The position numbers were made by a program, and so were the translations under genes. Shown here one piece after another: positions 27,301 to 34,394 of a DNA stretch of 64,000 nucleotides (position 1 is its first letter; the number at the start of each line of letters is the position of its first letter). The notes under the pieces were generated by a model that searched no databases, was not told the DNA's origin, and worked only from the letters and a program-made list of their open reading frames with translations. Origin of the DNA: Lycorma delicatula (taxonomy: Eukaryota; Arthropoda; Insecta; Hemiptera; Fulgoridae); contig NC_134465.1 in NCBI RefSeq assembly GCF_047948215.1, forward strand, positions 17,752,022 to 17,816,021. Direction: 5' to 3'.

Positions 27301-29742
27301 AGTATTTTGTTTTACAAGCAAATAAACTTCACCATAAAGTCAGATATAAGAATTAAAATAAATATGATTCATAATAACTTATGAAAGACCTATTTTTCAT
27401 AATTTTGCCCAAGGTTTCTTCAGTGTAATAGTAAAAACAAATAAAATCTAAAATAGAGAGAAATTCTGAACACATAATATTTGCAAATTAAAGAAAATAT
27501 CTAACTCTTCGTGCTTAATTTTTCAGATTCCAATATTATTAGGCGATATATTCTACAGTACTATTTGTTCAATCCTACTATACCTTGCTGTTGAAGCACC
27601 TACACAGAATTTACAAAACATATTTGATAAGAAAAAAGGTAAGAAATCAGAGATTTTTTTAAAAGTAATAGTACAATTTTCACTTTATGGATAATTTTAG
27701 AGTTTCTGTGCATCGATTAATTGAAAGGGATTAAAAAGTAATAAAATAGGAAATAAGTCCCTCCGCATAGATATGCAGTTTTCCAATTTCCATCCAATAA
27801 TATGGGTGAAATAAAATTATAAGGATTCATTATAATTTACCCTGAGGCAGCTCCTCAATGTCTGCTTCAATTTCCTATTCGCAGTTAAACTTTTAAGTTC
27901 TTGAATTTCCATTTCCTTTTAGGTAATTTATGACTTTTAATTTACATTGACCTCTCTACTTTTCACTTTTTACTAATCCTGCCACCACTATTTTATTTTA
28001 ATAAGTTCTTCTCCTCTCATAATATGTCCCCTGACCAATTGCTTTACCATTTTAAATTGCTTTGATTAAGCTTCTGTTCTTCTCATTCAATCACTAATAA
28101 CTTTTTCATTTTTCACCTTGTCTATTCATTTAATCTTTTCCATGCCTATATTTCAAATGACTCGACCTTTCTTTTTCTCCTTTTTTAGTGTCTATGTTTC
28201 ATACCGAAATAAAATTGCATCCCAAACATAAAACATTTCGTAAATCATACAATAAGCGTAAATGTATTCTTTATTTATGCTTGTAGTAACAAAAAATTTA
28301 CAAAAATAAAATAAAATTATCCAACCCTATACAAATTTTTGAGGATTCATCATCTCTTCATTATAAATAATAATTTGATAAAGATTTATATTAAATGCTT
28401 GATACATTACCTGATTATGTATAAATCTATTGATTTCTGTAAGTAAAACTAATGAACTGACTGAGATGAAATTCTGCATGAACATAGTTTTTATACCTGG
28501 GAAGAATATAGGATTATTACCATTATGACATTTTTCACTGTGTCAAGATGGTGGTTGTTTTAATGGCTTACAGTAACAACCAGATCATATTCCTTGTTGA
28601 TATTCAACTTTACTATGGCCAAACCATTGATAAATCAAATTCAGAGACCACTTTTGACATCTTTTTCAGTTATCTAGAAAAGTAGCTTTATAGGTTCGAC
28701 GATGTATGCTACAGTAGCTCAACCAACATAGTGGCTATTTTTATGCATAAACTATTTCAATATTATATTCTATTTTTTCTTAATCTCAAAAAAAAACATA
28801 AATTTTTTAAAGCACAATTTCATTTTTTATGAATCCTTGTAACTGAGAAGTATGTCATTAATACAGTTTCGTTACAAAATTTTTATTTTAGATATATATT
28901 ATACGAACTCAGACATGGCATTTGTATATATTTTAATAAGGAAGTTAAAATGGCAGACCCTTACTGGAAATTGAATCAGAGACCAAATGCTTTCATTTAT
29001 AGAACCAATATGCTAACCGCTATACTATTCGGCCATCATAATTTTTATTTAGTTAATATTAATTTAAGTACTGGATTTTTAAAATGTAGACTGATTTTTA
29101 CAAACAATTTAAAGACACATATATTTAAATGACTGTATTTTTAAATAATGAATAAAATAAATAAATTAAGAGTTCAGTATTGGATAAATTTAAATGTTTA
29201 TTTTGTTAATTGAATAAACACAGCTAAAATCTTGCGTTACATTGATCAAGTTATTTTCGTTACTTTTATTTAGCCTCTATTTAATTTTAGTTAAAAGTGA
29301 TCTATTTCTTTAATCGGAATATCTCATTTTTACAAATTCATCTCCTTAATGTGGAGAACATCTAGTTAACAGAAAGTTTCCAGATAGGAGAGATTTTACT
29401 GCATGTATACTGGCTTGGTATGGAATAAATGTATAATTATTTAACTATTGTTAAATATTGAAATCGTATCAGAGGATTAATTAAAAAAAGTGGTAAGTTA
29501 TTAAGTTCAATGAATAAACCAAAATAAAGTTATTTGTCATTACTTATTGAATGATCCTTGTGTATCAGATAATTTAAATAAGTTTAATTAAATATTATTA
29601 TTTTACTAAATTCATTTAATTGTAAAAGCTCATTTATACACAAAATATTAATATAGACTAATTTATTATTTATTGTACAGGTCCTGAACGTGAATTAAAC
29701 AGATTCAACTCGAGTAAAACTGAAGTAATAGTAGTGGATTAG
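154..29742 (+). CDS. nrf-6-like: Gene A: nrf-6-like membrane acyltransferase, 5'-partial, 8 exons to the stop
   Basis: Proposed CDS join: 154-320, 5260-5422, 7835-8025, 10470-10602, 14245-14434, 18072-18214, 27527-27638, 29681-29742. The sum is 1161 nt, exactly 386 codons plus TAG, and every junction keeps frame with AG/GT borders. Known family: nrf-6/drop-dead-type proteins have a cysteine-rich extracellular NRF domain followed by an acyltransferase-3 domain with about ten membrane helices. They are thought to act in lipid or sterol transport or acylation, and the substrate is unknown. Seen here: the FVDAFFLMSGLL and RYIRLTPP motifs of the domain, a WYLSADMQ segment, GPWLIGFLLG, a KLSYSFYLIHP segment and the closing EAPTQNL-type end. 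At least eight hydrophobic stretches are present. The NRF domain and the first acyltransferase segment are left of the window. No internal stops, so it looks intact. The family call is sure; the function is inferred from the family only. Confidence 0.86.
1535..3150 (-). mobile_element. Deleted non-LTR retrotransposon (APE endonuclease plus RT C-terminal parts)
   Basis: Minus-strand reading frames show an APE-type endonuclease start (3132-2716): an ISTDNVNSLMQNGKL start and ILIMGLQEIRNSNQDAM, close to the usual LLLGLQEIRNS of LINE endonucleases. After a degenerate stretch come FKYLGKIVSNNL, a TYINKNYQKDGQ segment, and at 1963-1712 the post-RT region LEPITDTMHKKRLDFFGHI. The tail ends near 1540 with an MKKYW-type segment. 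At about 1.6 kb it is half the length of a full element, and the RT core with its FADD box is missing. Stops and frameshifts show it is dead. The clade is not certain. Confidence 0.75.
3805..4780 (+). repeat. Three diverged copies of a ~90-bp module
   Basis: The text 'aattacactgatgataaaat' starts at 4161 and again at 4663. Each is followed by a near-identical 'catctcaaatttggaattta' stretch and a tail about ttctaaa(g/a)a. A shorter, more diverged copy (actgatgatgaaat ... gattgggaatttatttttta) lies near 3807. Spacing is about 360 and 500 bp. The module could be read as Y-T-D-D-K-I, but stops interrupt it. Origin unknown. Confidence 0.55.
5260..5422 (+). CDS. Gene A exon 2 in window (RLTPPVV helix, Cys-containing loop)
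   Basis: The acceptor is ttgttacag at 5259 and the donor gtaagt at 5423, a strong consensus. The first base completes the Arg codon of RYIR-LTPPVV, a hallmark of the acyltransferase-3 domain. The exon then encodes a hydrophobic helix (VVIIMMLTLSSNIL) and a loop CRGYNCDRMEGEKANCEEFW. It ends on a complete Gln codon. Gene B has the equivalent exon at 51693, also 163 nt. Confidence 0.87.
5423..7834. other. Gene A intron, 2.4 kb
   Basis: AT-rich intron. A mariner-type terminal fragment is probable at 7085-7430. I recognise nothing else. Confidence 0.65.
7085..7430 (+). mobile_element. Probable 5' end of a mariner/Tc1-type element
   Basis: The segment opening 'acagaatgattcacaaagaa', followed by text about an aggacatgttgtactggtga core, resembles the terminal and leader sequence of IS630/Tc1/mariner-type insect elements (established resemblance, from memory). 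No transposase frame is visible and no second terminus was found. Weak call. Confidence 0.35.
7835..8025 (+). CDS. Gene A exon 3 in window (WYLSADMQ and two helices)
   Basis: The acceptor is tttttgcag at 7834 and the donor gtaagt at 8026. It encodes CIPHGWYLSADMQMFLFSPL, then a second hydrophobic stretch (GILFSLMIVNIMTTF), and ends IASNIG plus two bases of a Pro codon. The W-x-L-(S/A)-x-D-x-Q segment is a conserved part of the acyltransferase-3 fold in nrf-6-like proteins. The gene B homologue at 52402 is one codon shorter. Confidence 0.88.
8026..10469. other. Gene A intron, 2.4 kb
   Basis: The intron holds a Helitron-like fragment on the minus strand (about 8880-9300). A stretch at 9630-9860 looks like the 3' end of some repeat (text about 'atgattggttcaacagtttt'), without an identifiable coding part. 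Confidence 0.6.
8880..9300 (-). mobile_element. Helitron-like helicase N-terminal fragment
   Basis: The minus-strand frame 9227-8973 reads a segment with CSHCNAKKLIDETLGLYSAG followed by SKVVLEQLQYHPDFIKNLI and ends with an HLNILFYLVNC-type tail. In order and spacing this matches the Cys-x2-Cys ... GMCC.nGKv.L ... ppepl..L ... F..niR.YNs.F stretch upstream of the Helitron_like_N domain in Helitron Rep/helicase proteins (known family). Upstream minus-strand text (CE...SEHSQKLEEQCI) also fits. The expected second Cys pair is lost, so it is a relic. Confidence 0.55.
10470..10602 (+). CDS. Gene A exon 4 in window (YTRAGPWLIGFLLG helix)
   Basis: I placed the acceptor at tttttatcaaaag (ending 10469). 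It has a poor pyrimidine tract, but the gene B exon uses the same bases and both keep frame. The donor is gtaaag at 10603. The exon encodes FELLREKTNKTYTPFYTRAG and then PWLIGFLLGLILQQ, the helix that follows the conserved R-x-GP in this family, ending QPIIMKK. Length 133 nt, equal to gene B. Confidence 0.82.
11235..11470 (-). mobile_element. Mariner-type transposase C-terminal relic
   Basis: One minus-strand frame reads AKCIQIGGDYFKKK beside the poly-A-like run, matching the closing 'KCI...GdYFeg' of mariner-type transposases (known motif). Upstream frames (LEGQRFE...) also resemble the preceding segment. Stops and frame changes show it is dead. Confidence 0.5.
12470..13330 (+). mobile_element. 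Degenerate IS630/mariner-type element (DUF4817-like HTH plus DDE C terminus)
   Basis: The left edge tacagtgtgtataaaaaaga, followed by 'atgacctgatttcaaag', looks like the terminus of this element class. A + strand frame around 12700 reads DPPSAKNI ... then RIPHMVVLRWLFPQL, matching the DPP-T-x-x-T-I and 'lgiPktTVwrvLrk' steps of the DUF4817/HTH part. Near 13075 LQDPQTLRLWGYVKQVCLS matches 'RSPDITPLDFFLWGYVKDxV', and DDLSELKTKIATIVTSI follows as in complete transposases. The middle is deleted and stops are present. The TIR on the right is not clear. Confidence 0.62.
14245..14434 (+). CDS. Gene A exon 5 in window (two helices, GMYPF loop)
   Basis: The acceptor is ttttctttag at 14244 and the donor gtaatc at 14435. 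It encodes EAVIRGWTIATICCLVSLFG, the MYPFIQHDHNYNP loop, then EPLYESLHRILWAIGIAWII and FACHIGHG, ending with one base of a Gly codon. This corresponds to the R-x-x-W-A-x-G-x-x-W-x-x-x-A-C-x-x-G-x-G-G segment of nrf-6-like proteins. The length of 190 nt is the same as the gene B exon at 61547. Confidence 0.88.
15540..17100. mobile_element. GC-rich island, probably a retroelement remnant
   Basis: Base composition changes sharply to GC-rich here. The stretch 15740-15930 shares an ordered set of short blocks (aattcc(c/t)cttcag, ctgaag, ctttc.gt, gcaggaat) with 23230-23350 in opposite orientation, so it belongs to a repeat family. On the minus strand, 16173-15938 reads short highly charged frames (EEEEGEEEG; KKKREKKKEDQPLASTSRTG) and 16326-16252 a repeat of AQQ units, as seen in LINE or gag-type ORF1 proteins. 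16550-16620 is purine-rich with a long A/G run. No transposase or RT motif was found, so the class is open. Confidence 0.4.
16252..16326 (-). repeat. Five tandem 15-bp units
   Basis: The + strand units are ggctgctgagcaggt, gactgctgggcaggt, ggctgctgggcttgt, gactgctgggctgat and ggctgctgggctcgt, back to back. Read on the minus strand in one frame they give a Pro/Ser-Ala-Gln-Gln repeat (AQQP, AQQS alternating). The exact 15-bp period preserves the reading frame, which suggests a once-coding low-complexity region. Confidence 0.8.
18072..18214 (+). CDS. Gene A exon 6 in window (LSYSFYLIHPF segment)
   Basis: The acceptor is tttgttatag at 18071 and the donor gtaatg at 18215. Two bases complete the Gly codon begun in exon 5. 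It encodes VVNTVLSCETFHPLSKLSYS, then FYLIHPFIQ and a loop QIGYTYTSRKFTDISQ. The 'pLs-kLSY..YL.Hp' segment is conserved across nrf-6-like acyltransferases. Gene B has the same 143-nt exon at 63273. Confidence 0.88.
18326..19296 (-). mobile_element. piggyBac-like element with TTAA ends, internally decayed
   Basis: TTAA flanks both ends (18322-18325 and 19297-19300). The left end reads cctttagttggtgaggtgag and continues gtgacgt. The right end, reverse-complemented, starts ccttcaaccggtgaggtgac and continues gt. So the termini are inverted repeats that differ mainly by a repeated 'gaggt'. TTAA target duplication and CC(C/T)-starting TIRs are hallmarks of piggyBac (established). Inside, the minus strand from about 18980 begins MNACDQNFEEAIL then a stop, and a following frame is acidic (SEDLDIDEPITGQN), like the N-terminal region of PGBD-type transposases. 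At 971 bp no DDD catalytic core can be present. Non-autonomous relic. Confidence 0.72.
19345..22618 (+). mobile_element. Full-length RTE-like non-LTR retrotransposon
   Basis: A perfect 11-bp target duplication, acatacattgt, lies at 19334-19344 and 22619-22629. The element has a 304-bp leader, one ORF and ends in an A tract (22605-22619). Truncated copies of the same family on the minus strand (26086-26934 and 54689-57362) end at the same gaagac-A(n) tail. A single ORF with an APE endonuclease and RT in 3.3 kb, with a very short 3' UTR, is the layout of the RTE clade (established). The leader with its 'gagaccttgccgttggtgag' start is one I recognise from widespread arthropod elements. Sense orientation inside the gene A intron. 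Confidence 0.85.
19649..22600 (+). CDS. APE endonuclease-reverse transcriptase of the RTE-like element (983 aa)
   Basis: One uninterrupted frame. Residues about 34-275 form the APE-type endonuclease: GAWNVRSL (N42), GISEVRW (E71), VGDWNAS (D175, N177), YQIDYIM (D242) and DSDHNLV (S267, D268, H269), so the catalytic set is present. The reverse transcriptase starts near residue 500 with LNGRKAPGIDGIPVELL, continues with QFGFRKSIGTREAI, AFIDLEKAFDNVDW and RKGVRQGCSLSPLLFNLYME, and has the active site RFADDIVIL near residue 730. After it comes the usual ETW ... EKKRLEAFEMWCYRRMLKI ... DRLIGHILRH tail. The product nicks target DNA and copies its own RNA onto it. All key residues are intact, so it may be active. 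I took the first Met after the leader; a downstream start cannot be excluded. Confidence 0.88.
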   Translation: MPSLVKYSGGKIVPRSDLRVGTTKEGVTRKLKNNILRVGAWNVRSLKKVGRLENLKREMGRTNVDIVGISEVRWEEEGDFWSGDFRVINSASNNGQAGVGFVMNKKIGRRVEYFKTHSDRIIVIRIKSKPKPTTIVNVYMPTSAHDDDEVECVYEEIDEAIKHVKGDENLIIVGDWNASIGKGKEGNIVGEYGLGKRNERGDRLIEFCTKYNLVIANTQFKNHNRRIYTWKKPGDTGRYQIDYIMVKQRFRNQLVDCKTYPGADIDSDHNLVIMKCRLGFKNLKKRCQMNRWNLEKLEEEEVKKIFEEDIARGLSKKDKVENVEEEWENVKKEILKSAEANLGGIKRTGRKPWVSDDILQLMDERRKYKNASDEESKRNYRKLRNAINRKSKLVKEEWIKEKCSEVEREMNIGKIDRAYRKVKENFGVHKLKSNNVLNKDGTPIYNTKGKVDRWVEYIEELYGGNELENGVIEEEEEVEEDEMGETLLRSEFKRALKDLNGRKAPGIDGIPVELLRSAGEEAIDRLYKLVCNIYENGEFPSDFKKSVIVMISKKAGADKCEEYRTISLTSHASKILTRILYRRIERRVEEVLGEDQFGFRKSIGTREAILGLRLIVEGRLKKNKPTYLAFIDLEKAFDNVDWNKMFSILKKLGFKYRDRRAIANMYRNQTATITIEEHKKEALIRKGVRQGCSLSPLLFNLYMELAVNDVKEQFRFGVTVQGEKIKMLRFADDIVILAESKKDLEETMNGIDEVLRKNYLMKINKKKTKVMKCSRNNKDGPLNVKIGGEKIMEVEEFCYLGSKITKDGRSRSDIKCRIAQAKLAFSKKYNLFTSKINLNVRKRFLKVYVWSVALYGSETWTIGVSEKKRLEAFEMWCYRRMLKIRWVDKVTNEEVLRQIDEERSIWKNIVKRRDRLIGHILRHPGIVALILEGQVEGKNCVGRPRLEYVKQIVGDVGCRGYTEMKRLALDRESWRAASNQSND
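22920..23350. repeat. Repeat-derived block related to the 15.7-kb island
   Basis: The region is less AT-rich than its flanks. Its reverse complement (23350-23230) shares ordered blocks with 15780-15860 (aattcctcttcag, actgaag, ctttcagt, gcaggaat). No coding motif seen. Confidence 0.4.
26086..26934 (-). mobile_element. 5'-truncated RTE-like LINE copy, nested
   Basis: Minus strand, T tract at 26086-26099, then the same 3' end as the 19345 element. It extends only to the start of the MELAVND segment, so it is 5'-truncated within the RT domain. FADDIVIL is present. A ~19-nt deletion near 26252 (the 'acctgtccttccaat' text of the other copy is missing) breaks the C terminus. Flanking aataaaaaaat on both sides is a possible target duplication but is low-complexity. 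Confidence 0.83.
26250..26930 (-). pseudogene. Truncated RT C-terminal fragment (226 aa)
   Basis: This corresponds to roughly residues 702-928 of the intact copy at 19649. It begins MELAVNDVKEQFRF, keeps RFADDIVILAES and the ETWTIGVSEKKRLEAFEM region, and ends after RLIGHILRHPGIVA where the deletion shifts frame. It lacks the endonuclease and most of the RT fingers, so it is not functional. Confidence 0.85.
27527..27638 (+). CDS. Gene A exon 7 in window (last helix)
   Basis: The acceptor is taatttttcag at 27526 and the donor gtaaga at 27639. It encodes IPILLGDIFYSTICSILLYL then AVEAPTQNLQNIFDKKK, a final membrane helix followed by the E-x-P-x-x-x-L-x-x-x-(L/I)F end that is characteristic of the family. 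The exon ends with one base of a Gly codon. The gene B counterpart must lie beyond 64000. Confidence 0.87.
27639..29680. other. Gene A last intron, 2.0 kb
   Basis: It holds a degenerate LINE C-terminal fragment on the minus strand (27880-28235). The rest is AT-rich without recognisable content. Confidence 0.65.
27880..28235 (-). mobile_element. Decayed LINE RT C-terminal fragment
   Basis: The minus-strand frame reads YGMKHR, KRRKRKVESFEIQAWKRL, a run with many stops, then NWSGDIL and EEKNLLK. It lines up with YGSETW ... EKKRLEAFEMWCYRRML ... RLIGHILR of RTE-like proteins, but it is much more diverged than the three copies elsewhere in the window and so belongs to an older or different family. 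Confidence 0.5.
29681..29742 (+). CDS. Gene A last exon with stop codon
   Basis: The acceptor is tattgtacag at 29680. Two bases complete a Gly codon, then PERELNRFNSSKTEVIVVD and TAG at 29740-29742. A short hydrophilic cytoplasmic tail after the final helix is usual for the family. Frame and phase agree with exon 7. Confidence 0.8.
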
Positions 29743-29870
29743 AATTATCGATAATATTTAAATGCAATGATGTAAGCTGAATATCATAATACAAATTGTA
29801 CAGGAATTACTCCTTAACTGTATTATATGCGGTCAAAACCTTGAGTTTATAAGTGTTAACATATGCGAGG

Positions 29871-29989
29871 AATAAAACTCATTTGGCGTTAAATGCAATA
29901 CATTTTGAAATCATGGAAGTTGTAATGCCACAATTTTAACACATAATTAACTAAATATTTATTTATGTGGCAATATAAACAGTAATAAA
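29871..29989 (+). promoter_or_regulatory. Candidate polyadenylation signals of gene A
   Basis: AATAAA occurs at 29871-29876 and at 29984-29989, 129 and 242 bases past the stop. In such AT-rich sequence the hexamer is frequent by chance, so which is used is unknown. Confidence 0.4.
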
Positions 29990-31189
29990 TTGAATGTGAA
30001 ATACATAAATGCAAGCGATATCAAACATTTTTTAAGGGATTTTTCAGGGATTACAGACTCTGTTAAAACATGATAAAAATTATGAATAATCAAATTCTTA
30101 AGAGGCAACTACGTAAATTAAAATTAAAATAGTATTTACAATTAAGGTATGTCATTGTATTTTCATGAAACAACTGTTAGCAAAAATTTGCAATGAAGTA
30201 AAAAAAAAAATTGTTCGTGATGAAAAATACACTTACATAAGCTTGACATGATTATTAAAATCTTAATAAATATTAGCGCACTACCTGATCAATATAGAGT
30301 TAAATTTACTCTGCCATTCATAATAAATGGTTATAAGAAATAAAATAATTTATTTGCATATACTAACATGATTTGCACATTACAAACAGTACTGTTTTAA
30401 TTTTTTTTATTTATTTTTATTTTAATAATCTAAGACAGTATAATAAATAATACAACTATGCTTAAATATAAATACAAAAATAAATTATAAGATAAATACT
30501 GAAAAAAAAATTATAAAGTTAGCAAAATTATCTAAAATGTAATGAAACAATTAAATATCAACAGAATAAAGAAAACTAACAAGTTTAAATTAAAAATTAT
30601 ATTTTCTATTATTTATGTACACATGAACAAGCGCAGTATAAATTTAGTTTGGTTAACAACCTGGACATATGTAGAATGGTCGAAGTTTTTTGTTAAATTT
30701 CATGCGGTGATTACCTATTTGATAAATAAAAGTAAATAAAATTAATGTATCATAAAGCACGGATATATTTATTTAATACATAACTTTCCCTGAAATGTAT
30801 ATACGGTGAAAATAATGTAAGAAACATTGTTGTTAAAGATGCACCACGTAAGTCTGTAGATAAGCTAATTGATGAGATATAGTTTTAATTTATAATGCTG
30901 TTCTACCTAACCGATGTTGCAGATAGCAGTTGTCTTTAACTGGCTAGGAAACTGATTGGTATGTTTCATCAAATTTCAAATTATTCAAGTTGACTGTAGG
31001 TTAAATATTCTAAGATTGGAATTTTTTCAACTTTTACTTCATATATTTTATTAAAATATATGTATACAGATATGACAGTTCTTAACAGCCGAATAAGTGA
31101 AAGTAACATAAATGTGCTTAAAACAAAAAGGGATAGGTTTTGAAATGTAAAATACAAAATAAAACATCAAATGAATGGACAAATCAATT

Positions 31190-31565
31190 AATTACGAGGG
31201 CTGTTTTTTTTTTCAACTTCCAATTGGCTTAAAAAAAGACACAACGACATAACAAAATGATTTTATTACTAAAAATTGAGTAGTATCTAGCTTATTTTTC
31301 TAGCTAATCGCCAAAACGATTGAGGCATTTGTCATTTGTGATACCACCTTTCCGATGCCCTCTTCAAAGAAGTGTGCTGCCAGTGAGGTAAGGTATGTCT
31401 TGACTGCCGCCTGAAGTTTTTCATTGGTAGCGAAGTGTTGTCTGCCCAACCATGCCTTCAATTCTTGAGAGGTGAAAATCGCTAGATGCTGTGTCTGGAA
31501 TATGCAGTGGATAGCCGAAAAGTGCGATGCTTTTCTTCAATTGATCGTTTTCTGTTCATACTTGT
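31190..31565 (-). mobile_element. Mariner transposase C-terminal remnant with one end
   Basis: The + strand text tacgagggctgttttttttt at 31193 is a typical mariner terminus. The minus strand reads TSQELKAWLGRQHFATNEKL, then QAAVKTYLTSLAAHFFEEGI and a stop, matching the 'LkaWL..khF.t.eelk.av..yL..laa.fy.eGI.KLv.RydKCl' end of mariner transposases. The DDD core is missing and the final RYDKCLN is corrupted. Confidence 0.65.
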
Positions 31566-31739
31566 GCATTGTTTCAATAAATTGTCAATTGAACAATAAA
31601 TAAAGAACATTATTTTTTTTTAAATCAGATGAAAATTATGTGCAAACTAAACTAAAACACAGCATTCATTCACTGATCGCTAACGAATAGCCACGACTCT
31701 ATTGGCATTTCTTGACTATGCAAAGTATAAATGTTATAA

Positions 31740-31895
31740 GTATTTTTTTTTAACTGGGACCACCGTTAGGTACTGCTTCAGAGGATGAGATGAATGTATT
31801 GTAGTATGTGAAAATGCCATGCTTTACCGGGATTTGAACCAGGGACCTCCTGATAAAATGCTGAGACGATATCACTTGTGCCACGAAGGCCGGCA
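31740..31895 (-). repeat. tRNA-derived SINE, short family (copy 1)
   Basis: The same family as 46492-46653: T tract, ccaccgttaggta, aggatgagatgaatg, 'gtgaaaatgccatgc', then a tRNA-like head whose B box on the minus strand is about ggttcaaatcc with an A-box-like gtggcacaagtgatat. Flanks aatgttataa and aactgttctaa may be a decayed target duplication. Confidence 0.6.
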
Positions 31896-31905
31896 ACTGT
31901 TCTAA

Positions 31906-32169
31906 TTTTTTTTTCTGTTTAGCCTCCGGAAGCACCGTCAAATATTACATCATAGGATGATATGCATGATAGTAAATGAAGTATAGTCTTGTACAGTCTC
32001 AGTTAGACAATTCCTGAGATGTCTTGTTAATTGAAACCCAACATCGGTATCCACGATCTAGTATTCAAATTTGTATAAAAGTAACTGCCTTTACTACGAT
32101 TTGAACAGAACTCTCGACTTCGAAATCAGTTGATTTGCAAAGACGCATTCACCAACCCGTTGGGTTAAT
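31906..32169 (-). repeat. tRNA-derived SINE, long family (copy 1)
   Basis: T-rich 3' tail on the left, tRNA-like head on the right, hence minus orientation. It shares the body (tctgtttagcctccgg, aggatgatatg, 'gtaaatgaagtatagtcttg', atccacgatctagtattcaa) with the copies at 32179, 32499, 43006 and 47490. Flanked by tgttctaa at 31898-31905 and 32170-32177. Confidence 0.75.
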
Positions 32170-32178
32170 TGTTCTAAG

Positions 32179-32475
32179 TTTATTTTTTTTGTTTTCCTAT
32201 TTAGCCTCCGGGAATTACCGTTCAGGTATTACTTCAGAGGATGATATGTATGAGTGTAAATGAAGTGTAGTTTTGTACAGCCTCAGTTCGACCACTCCTG
32301 AGATATGTGGTTAATTGAAATCTAACCACCAAAGAACACCGGTATCCACGATCTAATATTCAAATCCGTATAAAAATAACAGACTTTATTAGGACTTAAA
32401 CGCTGGAACTCTCGACTTCCAAATCAGCTGATTTGGAAAGACGCGTTCATCACTAGACCATCCCGTGGATTTAAC
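32179..32475 (-). repeat. tRNA-derived SINE, long family (copy 2)
   Basis: Same family and orientation as the preceding copy. Flanked by tgttctaag at 32170-32178 and 32476-32484, so it shares a target motif with copy 1. It is head to head with copy 3. Confidence 0.77.
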
Positions 32476-32498
32476 TGTTCTAAGTCAAGAAAGCGTAA

Positions 32499-32780
32499 CC
32501 CACCGGGTTGTCTAGTGGTGAACGCGTCTTCGCAAATCAGCTGCTTTCGAAGTCGAGAATTCCAACGTTCAAATCCTAGTAAAGGCAATACTTTTATACG
32601 GATTTGAGTAATACGAGATTATGGATACTGGTGTTCTTTGGTGGTTGGGTTTCAATTAACCACACATCTCGGAAGTGGTCGACCTGAGACCGTAACAAGA
32701 CTACAGTTCACTTATACTCATACATATCATCCTCTGAAGTAATACCTGATGGTGATTACCGGAGGCTAAAAAAAAAAAGT
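32499..32780 (+). repeat. tRNA-derived SINE, long family (copy 3, opposite orientation)
   Basis: Perfect 12-bp target duplication aagaaagcgtaa at 32487-32498 and 32781-32792. It starts with the tRNA-like head (cccaccgggttgtctagtgg, tgaacgcgtcttcg; B-box-like cgttcaaatcc) and ends ggaggctaaaaaaaaaaa. The length of 282 bp fits the family. Confidence 0.82.
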
Positions 32781-34394
32781 AAGAAAGCGTAAACACATGG
32801 ATGCGCAGAAACTTGATTGGGAGTGGTATGGACAATGCTAGTTCAGAAGGAGGGATAGTGCGATGCGTTCAAGGACAACCTAAACTATTACTATATAACA
32901 CTTGCTGTTGCTGTTGTTACCTACTATACAATTGGCAAGCCCATAAATGTGAAAACTACCATTTTGGCTGGACGTTGAAGACTCCTGTCACAATTCACAC
33001 CTCTTAGCCACAGCTGGATTGGTCACATAAATACTTGACCAGAGCAGTCATGAAACCTCAGATTATAGTCCTGACCCCAAAAGGCACAAGCAGGACTAGC
33101 ATTTTGACTAAACCAAATCCTTGATTATACAGAGTACTTACAACCAGTGGTCACTGCCACTTCTTCGCCACGTGCCCTAAATAATAAATTCCCATTGATA
33201 TTGCATACCAGAAGTCAACTTTTGTAGGTGCAATGGTTTTTCATGATACACTTTTAAAACACCAAATACTTCTTAAATGAGCTGTCCTAATATAATCATA
33301 TCTCATCAGGAAAGAATAGCAGATTCATAACATGAACTCTCTCACACACAAATTGACAAAACCGATGATGATATTTTAGTCATTTTTCTTTGTTGGAATT
33401 AACAATTTAATGAACTATTTGAATTCAGTATGGCTATCTATAGGTTTAACTGTTTTGTTGCCTGATGAATAATTGATTTTGACAGAATAATTTCAGCTAA
33501 CAAGCATATAATTGATTTTCAACAATTGATTTTTTAATTGGATAGTGTTTCCAACACTATCCTCAGTCTTTTGTGTTCCTAGTCATTAACAAAACCTGTC
33601 TCTCTGAATCTAGTCACTAACTTCAGTTCTAACATCTTATGAGGAAATGGTATATCTTAATAGTTATACCAAAACAATTCTTGCTGTACAGTCACTGACA
33701 ATGTAGTGAAGTTTGACCAATAATAAAATCACATTCATCCAGTGAAAACCCCACTTTCTTACAAATAATGTTGGAATAGATATTTAGTGAGAATGATACA
33801 CCCTTACAAACTGTAAACTTCTTTAAGGCATTTCTTTCTATGTTCCAGATGACAAATGAACAATGTCAAATAAAATATATACAAAGTAATATACTAGCAC
33901 AGATATATTAACGAAAACCTCTTATTTTACCAAGACAAGACAATGTGAACAACTACCTGCAGATGATCAAAATATACCAAAAATTAAACTAACCCAAATG
34001 TGAACACAATAAATAAAACTTTCTTGACCCAAAAAAAAAAAAATGTATCAAAAAACAAACATCTGCAATTTCTTGTAACTACTATATTTTCATTCTTTTT
34101 AGGGTTTCAATAGTTTAAGGATTTGAATGGTTTTCCAATGTCAAAATTAAGAAACTAAGCAGTTATTAAAAAATCACTCTCTCTTGGGCATGGATTAACA
34201 AACAACACTTTAGAGATAGTTAAAAAGGTGTCAAATTTTTATAGCTATTATTGCAATTACTACATAGATCTAAATACCCTAAATTCAGATAATGTTACAA
34301 TTGCATCACAAAAAAGAACAGGAACTATGAAATCCATCATTAATAAAATTTCATCTTTTCCATATGGTTTAAAAAGGAAACAGCATGATATGTT

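Larger units (their letters stand above)
18215..27526. other. Gene A intron, 9.3 kb, swollen by insertions
   Basis: The longest intron of gene A. It contains a piggyBac-like element (18326-19296), a full-length RTE-like LINE (19345-22618), a repeat block (22930-23350), and a TIR element split by a truncated LINE (25550-27040). Between 23350 and 25500 I see only AT-rich sequence with a small (TA)n tract at 23715-23740. Confidence 0.75.
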
